The position numbers were made by a program, and so were the translations under genes. Shown in pieces: positions 8,632-16,784 of a stretch of DNA of 64,000 nucleotides. The notes beneath the pieces are model-generated. The model saw only the letters and a program-made list of their open reading frames with translations. It was not told where the DNA came from and did no database searches. Position 1 is the stretch's first letter. Each line of letters starts with the position of its first letter. Source of the stretch: an uncultured Sutterella sp. (lineage in GTDB: Bacteria; Pseudomonadota; Gammaproteobacteria; Burkholderiales; Burkholderiaceae_F); the NCBI GenBank assembly GCA_905213905.1, contig CAJMKD010000002.1, forward strand, positions 124,001-188,000, read 5' to 3'.

Positions 8632-9369
8632 ATGCAGGCGCCCGACCAGTATCTTCTTGACCTGCCGGAGCTTCAAGAGCGCGACCGGCCGACTTTCGAG
8701 AACTTTATTCCGGGCAGAAATGCGCCGGTGCTTGCTGCCATTTGCGAAATGGCGGCCGGCGGGGGACCTCGGCTGCTTTATCTTTACGGCGCGGTGGGCG
8801 TTGGGCTCACGCATCTTCTGAATGCCTTTGCGCCTGAGCAGAGCGAACGCGTGCCCTGTTTCCAAGAGGATCGAGTGCGGTACGCCGTGGACGATCTCGA
8901 GCGCTTGAGCGCCGAAGAGGCTGACGCGCTGCGTCGGCTGATCGATGCAGTCATGGCTTCCGAAAAGGCTCGCCTTGTTTGCGCTGGCCATTTGCCGCTC
9001 AACAAGCTGCCGCTGCCGCTTGGCGTGACAAGCCGGCTGAGCGCCGGGCTCTGTTCACGCGTGGTGCCGCTCTCGGAGTCGGATCGTTTCCGGGAGCTGC
9101 GGCGTCTTGCAGCCATACGCGGCATTGTGATGACCGACGAGATGGAGAGCTGGATGTCGGCGCATTTGCCTCGCGACATGCGAACGCTGACGCGTGTGCT
9201 CGATATCGCCAATCAGCTGTCGCTTCACGCGAAGAGCCGCGTAGCGCTGGCTACGCTCAAGGAAGCTGCGCGCATTGCGCGCGAGGCTGGTCTCCTTGGT
9301 CCGGGAGCGTTCTCGGCAAGCAGGATCAGGCTGGCGTCTCTCATCAGGGAAAAGAAAAACTTTGAATAA
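8632..9369 (+). CDS. hda: DnaA regulatory inactivator Hda
   Basis: Hda is a DnaA-like AAA+ protein that, with the sliding clamp, stimulates ATP hydrolysis by DnaA and so prevents re-initiation. The start MQAPDQYLLDL holds a clamp-binding-like QYLLDL peptide. The Walker A position reads GAVGVGLTH (about residues 53-61): the usual lysine is replaced by leucine. Walker B is VDDLERL; the sensor-like CAGHLPLNKLPL and the arginine-bearing LPRDMRTLTRVLD (box VII/VIII region, about 182) are present. At 245 residues it matches Hda. Its context, purM divergent and HAD-pcnB-folK downstream with 3 bp to the next gene, is the usual one. The lost lysine raises the question of how it binds nucleotide; E. 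coli Hda also lacks it (arginine there). Confidence 0.88.
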   Translation: MQAPDQYLLDLPELQERDRPTFENFIPGRNAPVLAAICEMAAGGGPRLLYLYGAVGVGLTHLLNAFAPEQSERVPCFQEDRVRYAVDDLERLSAEEADALRRLIDAVMASEKARLVCAGHLPLNKLPLPLGVTSRLSAGLCSRVVPLSESDRFRELRRLAAIRGIVMTDEMESWMSAHLPRDMRTLTRVLDIANQLSLHAKSRVALATLKEAARIAREAGLLGPGAFSASRIRLASLIREKKNFE

Positions 9370-9372
9370 AGC

Positions 9373-10092
9373 ATGAAAGCAGCTGTTTTTGACCTCGACC
9401 ATACGCTTCTGCCGATAGATTCTGGCGACGCATGGTCCCGCTGGGTTGTCCGGCATGCAGGCCTGGACCAAGCGGCCTTTGACAAAAAAATTCAAGCCTA
9501 TGCCGACGCGTATCACGAAGGCAGGTTTGATCCGAATGAATTCGTCGCATTTCAGTGCTCGCTCTTGAAAAGTGCGCCGAAGGCGACGATGGTGAAGTGG
9601 CGCGATCAGTTTATTGAAGCGGTGGTGAAGCCCGCTCTTCGCCCCGAAGCGTTCGCGCTTCTCGAGAGCCGCCGCGCCGAAGGGTTTGAAATTGTGCTTG
9701 CCACAGGCACGCACAGCTTCGTGACTGCCGAAGTCGCAAAGCTTTTCGGCATCCGTTATCTCGCAGCTGCAACCCCTGAAGAGAATGTCGAGGGCGAATT
9801 CACGGGACGCGTTGTCGGCTCGCACTCCTATGGCGAAGGCAAGCTCGTGCTGGTCAAGGCGCTTCTTGAAAAGCTTGAAGCGGAGCGCGGCGAGCTCCTC
9901 CAGGCAGTGGAAGCGTGGAGCGACTCGATCAATGACCTCCCGCTTCTCGATTGGGCAGCCAATTTCGGCAATGCGCCCGGCCGAAGCGGGCGCGCCGTTG
10001 CCGTCAACCCCGACTCAGCTTTGCTTGATGTGGCTATTTGCCGGCATTGGAGCGTTCTTGACCTTTTCCACAAGGAGCGCGCTGATGTTTGA
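9373..10092 (+). CDS. HAD-IB family phosphatase (SerB-like)
   Basis: A haloacid-dehalogenase superfamily phosphohydrolase of subfamily IB. Motif I is FDLDHTLLP (nucleophile Asp and acid Asp, residues 6-14), motif II lies in VLATGTHSFV (about 115), and motif III/IV in AWSDSINDLPLLDWA (about 180-195). Length 239 aa. It follows hda by 3 bp and its last codons overlap the pcnB ATG (ATGTTTGA at 10085-10092), so translation is coupled. Homologues in this position in Burkholderiales are usually annotated only as HAD-IB hydrolases; the substrate is unknown. Confidence 0.9.
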   Translation: MKAAVFDLDHTLLPIDSGDAWSRWVVRHAGLDQAAFDKKIQAYADAYHEGRFDPNEFVAFQCSLLKSAPKATMVKWRDQFIEAVVKPALRPEAFALLESRRAEGFEIVLATGTHSFVTAEVAKLFGIRYLAAATPEENVEGEFTGRVVGSHSYGEGKLVLVKALLEKLEAERGELLQAVEAWSDSINDLPLLDWAANFGNAPGRSGRAVAVNPDSALLDVAICRHWSVLDLFHKERADV

Positions 10093-11527
10093 GCGAATCG
10101 TCGAACGGTTCAAAAGCTGGATGAAATCCGATTCCGCAGACGTCGTCGTCAAAGAGCCGCGCATTATTCCGAAGGAAGTTCACAAAATTTCGCCGGATCT
10201 GGTGTCCTGGCAGGCCAAGCGCACGTGCGAGGCGCTCCAGAAGCGCGGCTATCGCGCTTACATTGTGGGCGGCGCCGTGCGCGATCTGCTCCTTGGCGTG
10301 ACGCCCAAGGACTTTGATGTAGCCACGGATGCAACACCCAATGAGGTCAAGCGCTGCCAGCGCCGCGCACTCATCATCGGCAAGCGGTTTCGGCTTGTGC
10401 ACGTCATTTTCGGCCGGGAAATCATCGAATGTTCGACATTTCGGGCGCTCGAGGGCGCGGGCGTGAGGAAGGACGCCGCGGGCCGCGTTGTGTCCGACAA
10501 TGTTTTCGGTGAGATGTGGGAGGATGCGGCGCGCCGCGACTTCACGATCAACGCGATGTATTACGATCCGGCGACGGAAGAGCTCTACGATTACCACCAC
10601 GGATTTGAAGATATTGCTGCGAAGCGCGTCCGCATGATCGGCGATCCGGCTGCACGCTATCGCGAGGATCCCGTGCGAATGCTGCGCGCCATACGCATTT
10701 CAGCCAAGCTGGGCTTCAAAATGGATCCGGCGACGGAGCGTCCGATTGCCAAAATGGGCGCGCTTCTCAAAAATGTGCCCTCAGCCCGCCTTTCGGATGA
10801 ATTGCTGAAAATTCTGACGTGCGGCCAGGCTGTCGAAAGCATGAAGAAGCTGCGCGAAGCGAAGCTCAATCAGGCGCTGATGCCGATTCTGGATCTGATT
10901 CTGTCAGAGCCCGACGGCGAAAAGTTTCTCATGCTTGCGCTTCGCCGCACCGACGAACGGCTTGCTGTCGGAAAAAAGATCTCGCCGGCGTTTCTTTTTG
11001 GAACCTTGCTGTGGCCGCAGGTTGCCAAGCGCTGGGCTTACAACGAAGAGAAGCGGAAACTGGGGCGGATCGCCGCGCTGCATGAAGCCGCTGTTGATGT
11101 GCTGGAAACGCAGTGTCAGCAGTTTTCGATTCAACGGCGGTATCAGGCGGACATGCACGATATTTGGCTCATGCAGGCCAGGCTTGAGCGGCGCACCGGA
11201 AAGACGCCCTGGAGCATTATTCAGCATCCGCGCTACCGTGCCGGCTATGACTTCCTGGTGCTTCGCGCCATGACTGGGCACGTGCCGCCGTCGCTTCCCG
11301 AATGGTGGGATGCCTTCTCGCAGGCAGACGATGAAACCCGCCGCAGCATGATTGAAAGCGCGCAGCAGGAAGCCCGTCGAACAGCCGAGAAGGCGAGGCG
11401 AAGCCGATCTGCAGGCGCTGAGGCCAAGAGCGGCGCGTCCGACGATTCTCGTCGTTCCCGGCGCCGGCGTCCGAGGCACCGCCATAGCGGCGAGAGCGAC
11501 GGAAAATCCTCGAAGAGCGAGGCGTAG
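10085..11527 (+). CDS. pcnB: Poly(A) polymerase I PcnB
   Basis: Adds poly(A) tails to RNA 3' ends and so speeds decay. The nucleotidyltransferase head has GYRAYIVGGAVRDLLLG (about residues 55-71) and the catalytic DFDVATDA, followed by KRFRLVHVIF, the DAARRDFTINAMYYDPATEELYD segment, and the RYREDPVRMLRAIRISAKL helix. The basic C-terminal tail (about 435-480) is rich in arginine, serine and lysine. The polymerase-type ECSTFRAL and long C-terminal region separate it from CCA-adding enzymes. 480 aa from the ATG at 10085; the frame is open farther upstream but overlaps the HAD gene. folK begins 2 bp after the stop. Confidence 0.93.
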   Translation: MFERIVERFKSWMKSDSADVVVKEPRIIPKEVHKISPDLVSWQAKRTCEALQKRGYRAYIVGGAVRDLLLGVTPKDFDVATDATPNEVKRCQRRALIIGKRFRLVHVIFGREIIECSTFRALEGAGVRKDAAGRVVSDNVFGEMWEDAARRDFTINAMYYDPATEELYDYHHGFEDIAAKRVRMIGDPAARYREDPVRMLRAIRISAKLGFKMDPATERPIAKMGALLKNVPSARLSDELLKILTCGQAVESMKKLREAKLNQALMPILDLILSEPDGEKFLMLALRRTDERLAVGKKISPAFLFGTLLWPQVAKRWAYNEEKRKLGRIAALHEAAVDVLETQCQQFSIQRRYQADMHDIWLMQARLERRTGKTPWSIIQHPRYRAGYDFLVLRAMTGHVPPSLPEWWDAFSQADDETRRSMIESAQQEARRTAEKARRSRSAGAEAKSGASDDSRRSRRRRPRHRHSGESDGKSSKSEA

Positions 11528-11529
11528 CA

Positions 11530-12024
11530 ATGCGTGCACTGATCGGCTTAGGCGCCAATCTCGGCGATCCGCGTGCGGCGCTCAATTCCGCGCTTCAGGC
11601 AGTGGCGGCGCTTCCGCAGACGAAGCTGCTCGCGCAGAGCAGTTTTTATTCAACTTCCCCCGTGGATTCATCCGGTCCGGACTACGTCAATGCGGTTGCG
11701 TTTCTCGAAACGAAGCTTGAACCCGAGCCTCTTTTGAAAGCGCTTCAGCGCATTGAGAATGTGCATGGCCGCGTTCGGCCTGCGGGCGTCCACAATGCGC
11801 CCAGAACGCTTGATCTCGATTTGCTCGAGTATGAAGGCGCGGTTCTTAAGACCGCTTTTCTGACGCTGCCGCATCCGAGGATGACGTCGCGTCTCTTCGT
11901 GCTCGTGCCATTGGCGGAAATCCTTCCGAATTGGCGCGCTCCCGATGGCGTGCCAATAGCTGCGATGATCGAAGCCGTTCGCCGGACGGATCCTTCGCAG
12001 CAAATTCGGCGTCTCCCGCAATAG
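11530..12024 (+). CDS. folK: 6-hydroxymethyl-7,8-dihydropterin pyrophosphokinase FolK
   Basis: Transfers pyrophosphate from ATP to hydroxymethyldihydropterin in folate synthesis. The sequence opens with IGLGANLGDP, contains YSTSPVDSSGPDYVNAV (about residue 40), RIENVHGRVRPAGVHNAPRTLDLDLL (the HPPK signature with the two Mg-binding Asp residues, about 75-100) and LPHPRMTSRLFVLVPL (about 115). 164 aa, normal. It is the last gene of the hda-HAD-pcnB-folK operon. Confidence 0.96.
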   Translation: MRALIGLGANLGDPRAALNSALQAVAALPQTKLLAQSSFYSTSPVDSSGPDYVNAVAFLETKLEPEPLLKALQRIENVHGRVRPAGVHNAPRTLDLDLLEYEGAVLKTAFLTLPHPRMTSRLFVLVPLAEILPNWRAPDGVPIAAMIEAVRRTDPSQQIRRLPQ

Positions 12025-12162
12025 GCTTCGGAAGGTCGACCCAAGCGTTTGACGGAAGACGTCAAAAACGTTTGTGCGTATTTCGTTTGCCTCTTTTTTC
12101 TTGCTGTGGCATACTCCAAATTCTCGTTCCAAACGGACGGGTATTATTCATTCAGGTCCCTT

Positions 12163-12246
12163 CCCCGGATGGCGGAATGGTAGACGCAGCGGATTCAAAA
12201 TCCGCCGGGTAAAACCGTGAGAGTTCGAGTCTCTCTCCGGGGACCA
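12163..12246 (+). tRNA. tRNA-Leu (anticodon CAA)
   Basis: A full cloverleaf of 84 nt including CCA. The acceptor stem is CCCCGGA with TCCGGGG, the D-arm GCGGAATGGTAGACGC, the anticodon stem GCGGA/TCCGC enclosing loop TTCAAAA (anticodon CAA), a long class II variable arm, and the T-arm GAGTTCGAGTCTC. CCA is encoded. Confidence 0.96.
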
Positions 12247-12385
12247 GTCAGAGAAGACCCAGGAACTTGACGCACGAAGCCTCGGCACAGCAGCTGAGGC
12301 TTTTTGCTTTCAAAGGGTGGTGCTTCTGGAGCTGCCAAAAACGCTTTTCCATTCGCTCCAAGCTTCAGCCCTGCCGATTTCCGTC

Positions 12386-12967
12386 ATGACCAACCCTCTT
12401 CTTAACATTCAGCCGCTAGCACTCTCAGGCTTGATTTTCATCGAAGCGCGCAACTACGAAGATCATCGGGGCGTCTTTACGGAGCTGTGGCGCGAAGAGG
12501 CGTACCGAGTTTCGGGACTGCCGACCCACTTTGTGCAGGACAATCTGAGCGTGAGCCGCTCGCGCGGCACGCTGCGCGGCATCCATTTTCAGAAGGGCGA
12601 TGCTGCGCAGGGGAAGCTTGTTCGGCCGCTGCGCGGCGCCATCCGGGATGTCGCTGTGGACCTGCGGCCTCAGAGCCCGACGCGCTTTCAATGGGTTGCA
12701 GTTGACTTATCTGCTGAGAAGGCACAGGCGATTTTTATTCCGAGAGGGTTCGGACACGCTTTCCTCACCCTTGAGGATGACACTTTTGTCTACTACAAGG
12801 CGGATGCGCCTTACGCGCCCGGACAAGAGGGGAGCATTCGCTGGAATGATCCGACGCTTCAGATTGAATGGGGATCCGAGCGCTTTGCGCAGACCCCCAT
12901 CCTGTCTGAAAAGGATGCGCAGGCGCCTTTGCTCGGCGACTGGCTCAAAAGCGGCGCTTTAGGGTAA
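12386..12967 (+). CDS. rfbC: dTDP-4-dehydrorhamnose 3,5-epimerase RfbC
   Basis: Epimerises dTDP-4-keto-6-deoxyglucose on the way to dTDP-L-rhamnose, a sugar for LPS or other glycans. Visible motifs are ARNYEDHRGVFTELW (about residue 20), QDNLSVSRSRGTLRGIHFQ with the catalytic His of the GIHFQ segment (about 50-68), KLVRPLRGAIRDVAVDLR and IPRGFGHAFLTLEDDTFVYYK (catalytic Tyr region). 193 aa from ATG 12386 is the normal length. The rest of the rhamnose pathway (rfbA, rfbB, rfbD) is not in the window. It converges on the Mog-esterase gene with no gap. Confidence 0.93.
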   Translation: MTNPLLNIQPLALSGLIFIEARNYEDHRGVFTELWREEAYRVSGLPTHFVQDNLSVSRSRGTLRGIHFQKGDAAQGKLVRPLRGAIRDVAVDLRPQSPTRFQWVAVDLSAEKAQAIFIPRGFGHAFLTLEDDTFVYYKADAPYAPGQEGSIRWNDPTLQIEWGSERFAQTPILSEKDAQAPLLGDWLKSGALG

Positions 12968-14458
12968 TCAGCGGGCTGCGATCGTATTGAGGAACGCCGC
13001 TAGGTCGTTCATTTCATCCGCACAAAGCTCGTGCTCCATCGGATAGGTCTGCCAAATCAGGTTCGGCGCCGCTTCTCGGACGACGCCGGCAGAGCGGGCG
13101 GCCGTCATGGGCGGAACGACATTATCGAAGTCGCCGTGCGCCATGAAGACGGGCGTGCGGTGTCCGGCGGCCGTCACTTCGGAAAAGAGCCGCCCGGCGA
13201 GCGGCAGGTAGCCCGAGAGCGCAACAATGCCGCCGAGGGGTGCGGTTTCGCGCAGGCCTGCATAAAGCGATAGGGCGGCGCCTTGTGAAAAGCCGCCAAG
13301 CACAATGCGGCTTCTCGGCGTGCCGGCAGCCTCAATTTCTGCAATGAGCGCAGCGATTCGCGCAGCGCTGGCTCGAATGCCGTAGGCGTCTTCCCTGTCG
13401 TCAAGGCGCTCGCCCGGGAAGTCGTACCAAGCGCGAAGCGGATAACCGGGATGCGCGCTCAGTTCGCGCATGGGGGCGTTCGGCAGAATGAAGCGGCAGA
13501 TGGGACCGCCGAAATCAAGAATTTCGTCGGGGAAGGGTGCGAAATCCGTGTTGTCGACGCCCATGCCGTGAAGCCACACAACGGTGAGGTCCGGCGTGCC
13601 GCCCCGGCGCGGCCTGACGGTGAGAAGCTCCTCGGGCCGGAAGGGAGGCTCCGTTTGCTTGGCGGGTTCTGCGTTTTTTTCGGGCGCGGGCGCAGCGGCT
13701 TTTTCTGGAGCGGCTGATGATTCTGGCGATTCGATGGTGATGCGGCCGTCGATCTTTTCCGTCTGCGTTGTGGAATTCGCTTCGGCAGAAGGCGTTTCTG
13801 CGCCGGCGTGCGCCTGCGCTTCTGCTTTTTCGGCGGCAGCGGCTTTCTCCGGCTTTCTTGCGCTCTTGGGGCGGAAGGCCTTCACGACAGCGTCGTCCGT
13901 TTCGATATAAGGTCCGCCGATCAAGTCGATGCAGTACGGGACAGCGGCGAAGATGCCGTTCACAACCACTGCGCCGGCTTCGTCTCGCAGGCCCTCAAGG
14001 GTTTCTGCAATGGCCTTGGGCTGGCCCGGCAAATTAATGATCAGAGCGGCGTGATCCGGCGTTTCACGAAGCACGCCCACCTGCCGCGACAAAATGGCTG
14101 TCGGCACGAAGTGGCCGGAGATGGCGCGCATCTGCTCGCCGAAGCCCGGCATTTCACGCGATGCGACAGCAAGCGTCGCTTCAGGGGTTACATCGCGGCG
14201 CGACGGGCCCGTGCCGCCCGTCGTCAGGATGAGGTCGCAGCCAATGATGTCTACGAGTTCGCGAAGCGTTCGCTCAATGTCGAAGCGTTCATCGGGAATG
14301 AGGCGCTTATGCACCTTGATCGGCGTCGTTATCGCCTTTCTGCACCAGGCTTCAAGCGTCGGAATGCCCTTGTCGTCGTAAATGCCGCGGCTTGCGCGGT
14401 CGGATACGGATACAAGTCCGAGAATGAGTTCGTTATCTGCGCTGCGGGGCGGCTTCAT
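12968..14458 (-). CDS. MogA-carboxylesterase fusion protein
   Basis: A two-domain protein of 496 aa. Residues 1-190 are a MogA/MoaB-type molybdopterin adenylyltransferase, with SVSDRASRGIYDDKG near the start, the TTGGTGPSRRDVTPEAT signature (about 80-97) and INLPGQPKAIAE (about 141). Residues about 190-275 are a low-complexity Ala/Glu/Lys/Pro linker. The remainder is an alpha/beta hydrolase of the phospholipase/carboxylesterase type: WLHGMGVDNTDF (oxyanion region), GGFSQGAALSL (nucleophile Ser), HGDFDNVVP (Asp) and MEHELC (His), so the triad is complete. In related genomes the two activities are separate neighbouring genes near yjgA and pmbA, as here, so fusion of neighbours is a reasonable inference. 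Both active sites look intact. Confidence 0.88.
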   Translation of the reverse strand: MKPPRSADNELILGLVSVSDRASRGIYDDKGIPTLEAWCRKAITTPIKVHKRLIPDERFDIERTLRELVDIIGCDLILTTGGTGPSRRDVTPEATLAVASREMPGFGEQMRAISGHFVPTAILSRQVGVLRETPDHAALIINLPGQPKAIAETLEGLRDEAGAVVVNGIFAAVPYCIDLIGGPYIETDDAVVKAFRPKSARKPEKAAAAEKAEAQAHAGAETPSAEANSTTQTEKIDGRITIESPESSAAPEKAAAPAPEKNAEPAKQTEPPFRPEELLTVRPRRGGTPDLTVVWLHGMGVDNTDFAPFPDEILDFGGPICRFILPNAPMRELSAHPGYPLRAWYDFPGERLDDREDAYGIRASAARIAALIAEIEAAGTPRSRIVLGGFSQGAALSLYAGLRETAPLGGIVALSGYLPLAGRLFSEVTAAGHRTPVFMAHGDFDNVVPPMTAARSAGVVREAAPNLIWQTYPMEHELCADEMNDLAAFLNTIAAR

Positions 14459-14534
14459 GATGTGACTCGTTGCAATAGTGAGAAAGGTGAAAGGAAAGCG
14501 TGCCGCCGATCGGCCGGCTCAGGCGGTTTGGCTG

Positions 14535-15110
14535 TTATTGATCGGATTCTCTTTCGTCCTCGTCCTCTTCACGAGGCGCAAGAACGACGGCCTCGTCGAG
14601 GCGCTCGTGGAGCATCCGGTAAAGCGCACGGGCATTTTTCGGCGGCTTCTGCGCATCGCGCTCTCGCCGCGCGCCGCGAACAAGTTCGCGCAGCTTTCGA
14701 ATGTCGACGTCAGGATGTTCGTCAATGAAGCGCTTGAGCGCCTCATCATCCTCGATCATGGCGTCGCGAAGCCGCTCGCACTTGTGGTGCAGCGCCACGG
14801 CTGCCTTCGATTCTCCCGTTGCGCGGTCAATCGCTTCGCGCACCGCTTTGGGATCGAGATCGCGCATTTTCTTGCCGATCAGCTGCAGCTGACGGCGCTG
14901 TGCGCCGAAGCTCTTCATGCGGCGGAACTCCACGATTTCGACGAAGACGTCTTCAGGCAGGCCGACTTTGCGAAGCTGCTCGTCGCCGAGCTTCGTCATT
15001 TCCTTGCCGAGCGCCTGAAGCTCAAGCTGCTCACGCTTCAGCTGTGATTTCGATGGGCCTCGAAATTCGTCTTCTTCGTCGTCTTCGGGCGGAAAGGCGT
15101 CTTGACGCAT
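14535..15110 (-). CDS. darP: Ribosome-associated protein DarP (YjgA, DUF615)
   Basis: A small, highly charged protein of 191 aa of the YjgA/DarP family, which binds late 50S assembly intermediates. It has an acidic start (PPEDDEEDEF), then PSKSQLKREQLELQALGKE (about residue 20), LPEDVFVEIVEFRR, and helices rich in Arg and Glu to the end. I chose ATG 15110; the open frame up to 15401 has no family resemblance. It is divergent from pmbA, as in many betaproteobacteria. Its stop is 76 bp from the Mog fusion start, so the two may form one transcript. Confidence 0.92.
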   Translation of the reverse strand: MRQDAFPPEDDEEDEFRGPSKSQLKREQLELQALGKEMTKLGDEQLRKVGLPEDVFVEIVEFRRMKSFGAQRRQLQLIGKKMRDLDPKAVREAIDRATGESKAAVALHHKCERLRDAMIEDDEALKRFIDEHPDVDIRKLRELVRGARRERDAQKPPKNARALYRMLHERLDEAVVLAPREEDEDERESDQ

Positions 15111-15298
15111 GGTGGCGTTGTCTCCAAAAGAAAGGATTCTGATGAAGACCGTATCATACGGTTTCTTATGCGAAATGAGGCGGACGGACCGCATTGGACG
15201 TGCGGAAGATGGACGGTTTGTTGCGCGTGCTTCGCTTCGTTGCTTCAATTGGCCCCGAGCGCACGGGAAGTTCGAAAAGGAAATGGAGGAAGTCTCCG

Positions 15299-16687
15299 AT
15301 GCCGCATGCGGAAGTTGATTTGACGCCCATCGAGGCGCTGGGGCCGCGCACCGCAGAGACCGCGCGATGGTGCGTCGAGCGCGCGAAGGCCCTTGGCGCA
15401 AGCGCTGCCTGCGCCGAAGCGAGCTTTGACCGGGGGCTTTCCGTCGGCACCCGGATGGGCGACCCCGAGAGCATTGAGCACACGGAAGAAAGCGTGCTCG
15501 TTGTCAACGTTTGGAAAGGCGACCGCCGCGGCGCGGCGAGCACGTCCGACTTTTCTGAAGCGGCGCTCGAGCAGGCCGTTCGCGCTGCGCTTCAAATTGC
15601 GTCGCATGCGAAGTCGGACCCGGCGAGCGGCTTGCCGAACGAGGCGGATCTCGCAACGGCGTTCCCGGATCTTTCACTTCATCATCCGTATGCCGGCACA
15701 GCTGAAGACGCTTTTGCCATGCTCGCTCGTGCGGAAGCGGCAGCTTTTGCCTTTGATCCCGCCATACAGAATTCCGAAGGCGCGCGCTTTGACACGTCGG
15801 AAGGCGTTTTTACGCTGGCTAATTCACTGGGATTTTGCGCGGGCTACCCCTATGGACGGCACAGCATCGACTGCTGGCCGATTGCGTCGGGACCGGCTGG
15901 CGACGCCGAGCGCGACGGCTGGTGGTGCGAGCCCCGCACGGTGGCGGGGCTGATGGCCCCGGAGGCGCTGGGACGGAAGGCCGCAGAGCGGGCGGTCCGG
16001 CGGCTCAATGCCGAAGAGCTTGACCCAGGCCGCTACAACGTGCTGTTTGAGCCGCAGGTGGCAGCTGGGCTGCTCGATATCCTGGAGGCGCTGCTTTCTG
16101 GATCGGCGCTCTATCGAAAGGCGTCTTGTCTTTTGGATGCTTTCGGCCGGCGCATTTTGCCTGAGCATATTTCGGTGGAAGAAAATCCCTTTGTGCCCGG
16201 CGCCATCGGTTCGGGCGCCTTCGACGACGAAGGCTGCGCCGGCAGCCGCCGCCTCATCATTGATGCGGGCAGGCTGGAGGGCCGGTTTCTTTCGAGCTAC
16301 AGCGCGAGAAAGCTCGGGCTGCGCACGACCGGCAACGCGGGCGGCGCCTACAACCTGCGGCTCACGAGCACGCAGACGAGCGCCGAGGACGACTTTGGCG
16401 CGATGCTTGCAAAACTCGACCGCGGCATTCTCGTCACGGAGCTGATCGGGCAGGGGTTCAATCCCGTCACGGGGGATTATTCGCGCGGCGCCTGCGGCTT
16501 TTGGGTGGAAAACGGCCGCATTGATCATGCAATTGAAGACTTTACCATTGCCGGAAACATCCTTGACATGATGCAGCGGCTCGAAGCGGCGGGCGCAGAT
16601 GCGCTCGTTGCCGGTGAGCGCACCTGCGCAAGCCTCCTTTTTGCCGACCTCGGCATTTCGGGGAGCCGGGCGGATGACGATGCATGA
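15299..16687 (+). CDS. pmbA: Metalloprotease subunit PmbA/TldE
   Basis: TldE/PmbA pairs with TldD to form a protease that matures or degrades small peptides; TldE itself lacks the zinc ligands. Length 462 aa. Recognisable segments are GASAACAEASFDRGLSVGTRMG (about 37-58), EHTEESVLVVNVWKG, ARFDTSEGVFTLANSLGF, GRKAAERAVRRLNAEELDPGRYNVLFEP (about 225-250), FDDEG and the long GNAGGAYNLRL. ATG 15299 is chosen because GGAGG stands about 10 bp before it; the frame is open back to 15194. tldD is not in this window. Confidence 0.93.
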   Translation: MPHAEVDLTPIEALGPRTAETARWCVERAKALGASAACAEASFDRGLSVGTRMGDPESIEHTEESVLVVNVWKGDRRGAASTSDFSEAALEQAVRAALQIASHAKSDPASGLPNEADLATAFPDLSLHHPYAGTAEDAFAMLARAEAAAFAFDPAIQNSEGARFDTSEGVFTLANSLGFCAGYPYGRHSIDCWPIASGPAGDAERDGWWCEPRTVAGLMAPEALGRKAAERAVRRLNAEELDPGRYNVLFEPQVAAGLLDILEALLSGSALYRKASCLLDAFGRRILPEHISVEENPFVPGAIGSGAFDDEGCAGSRRLIIDAGRLEGRFLSSYSARKLGLRTTGNAGGAYNLRLTSTQTSAEDDFGAMLAKLDRGILVTELIGQGFNPVTGDYSRGACGFWVENGRIDHAIEDFTIAGNILDMMQRLEAAGADALVAGERTCASLLFADLGISGSRADDDA

Positions 16688-16784
16688 GGCCGGGAAGGCA
16701 TTTTTGAGAAACAGTTCTTCTGCAGAGTCTTCGCCAAGACGGTAAAATGCCGTTCTTTTTCATTTCAGACTGGCCGGTCAAGCC

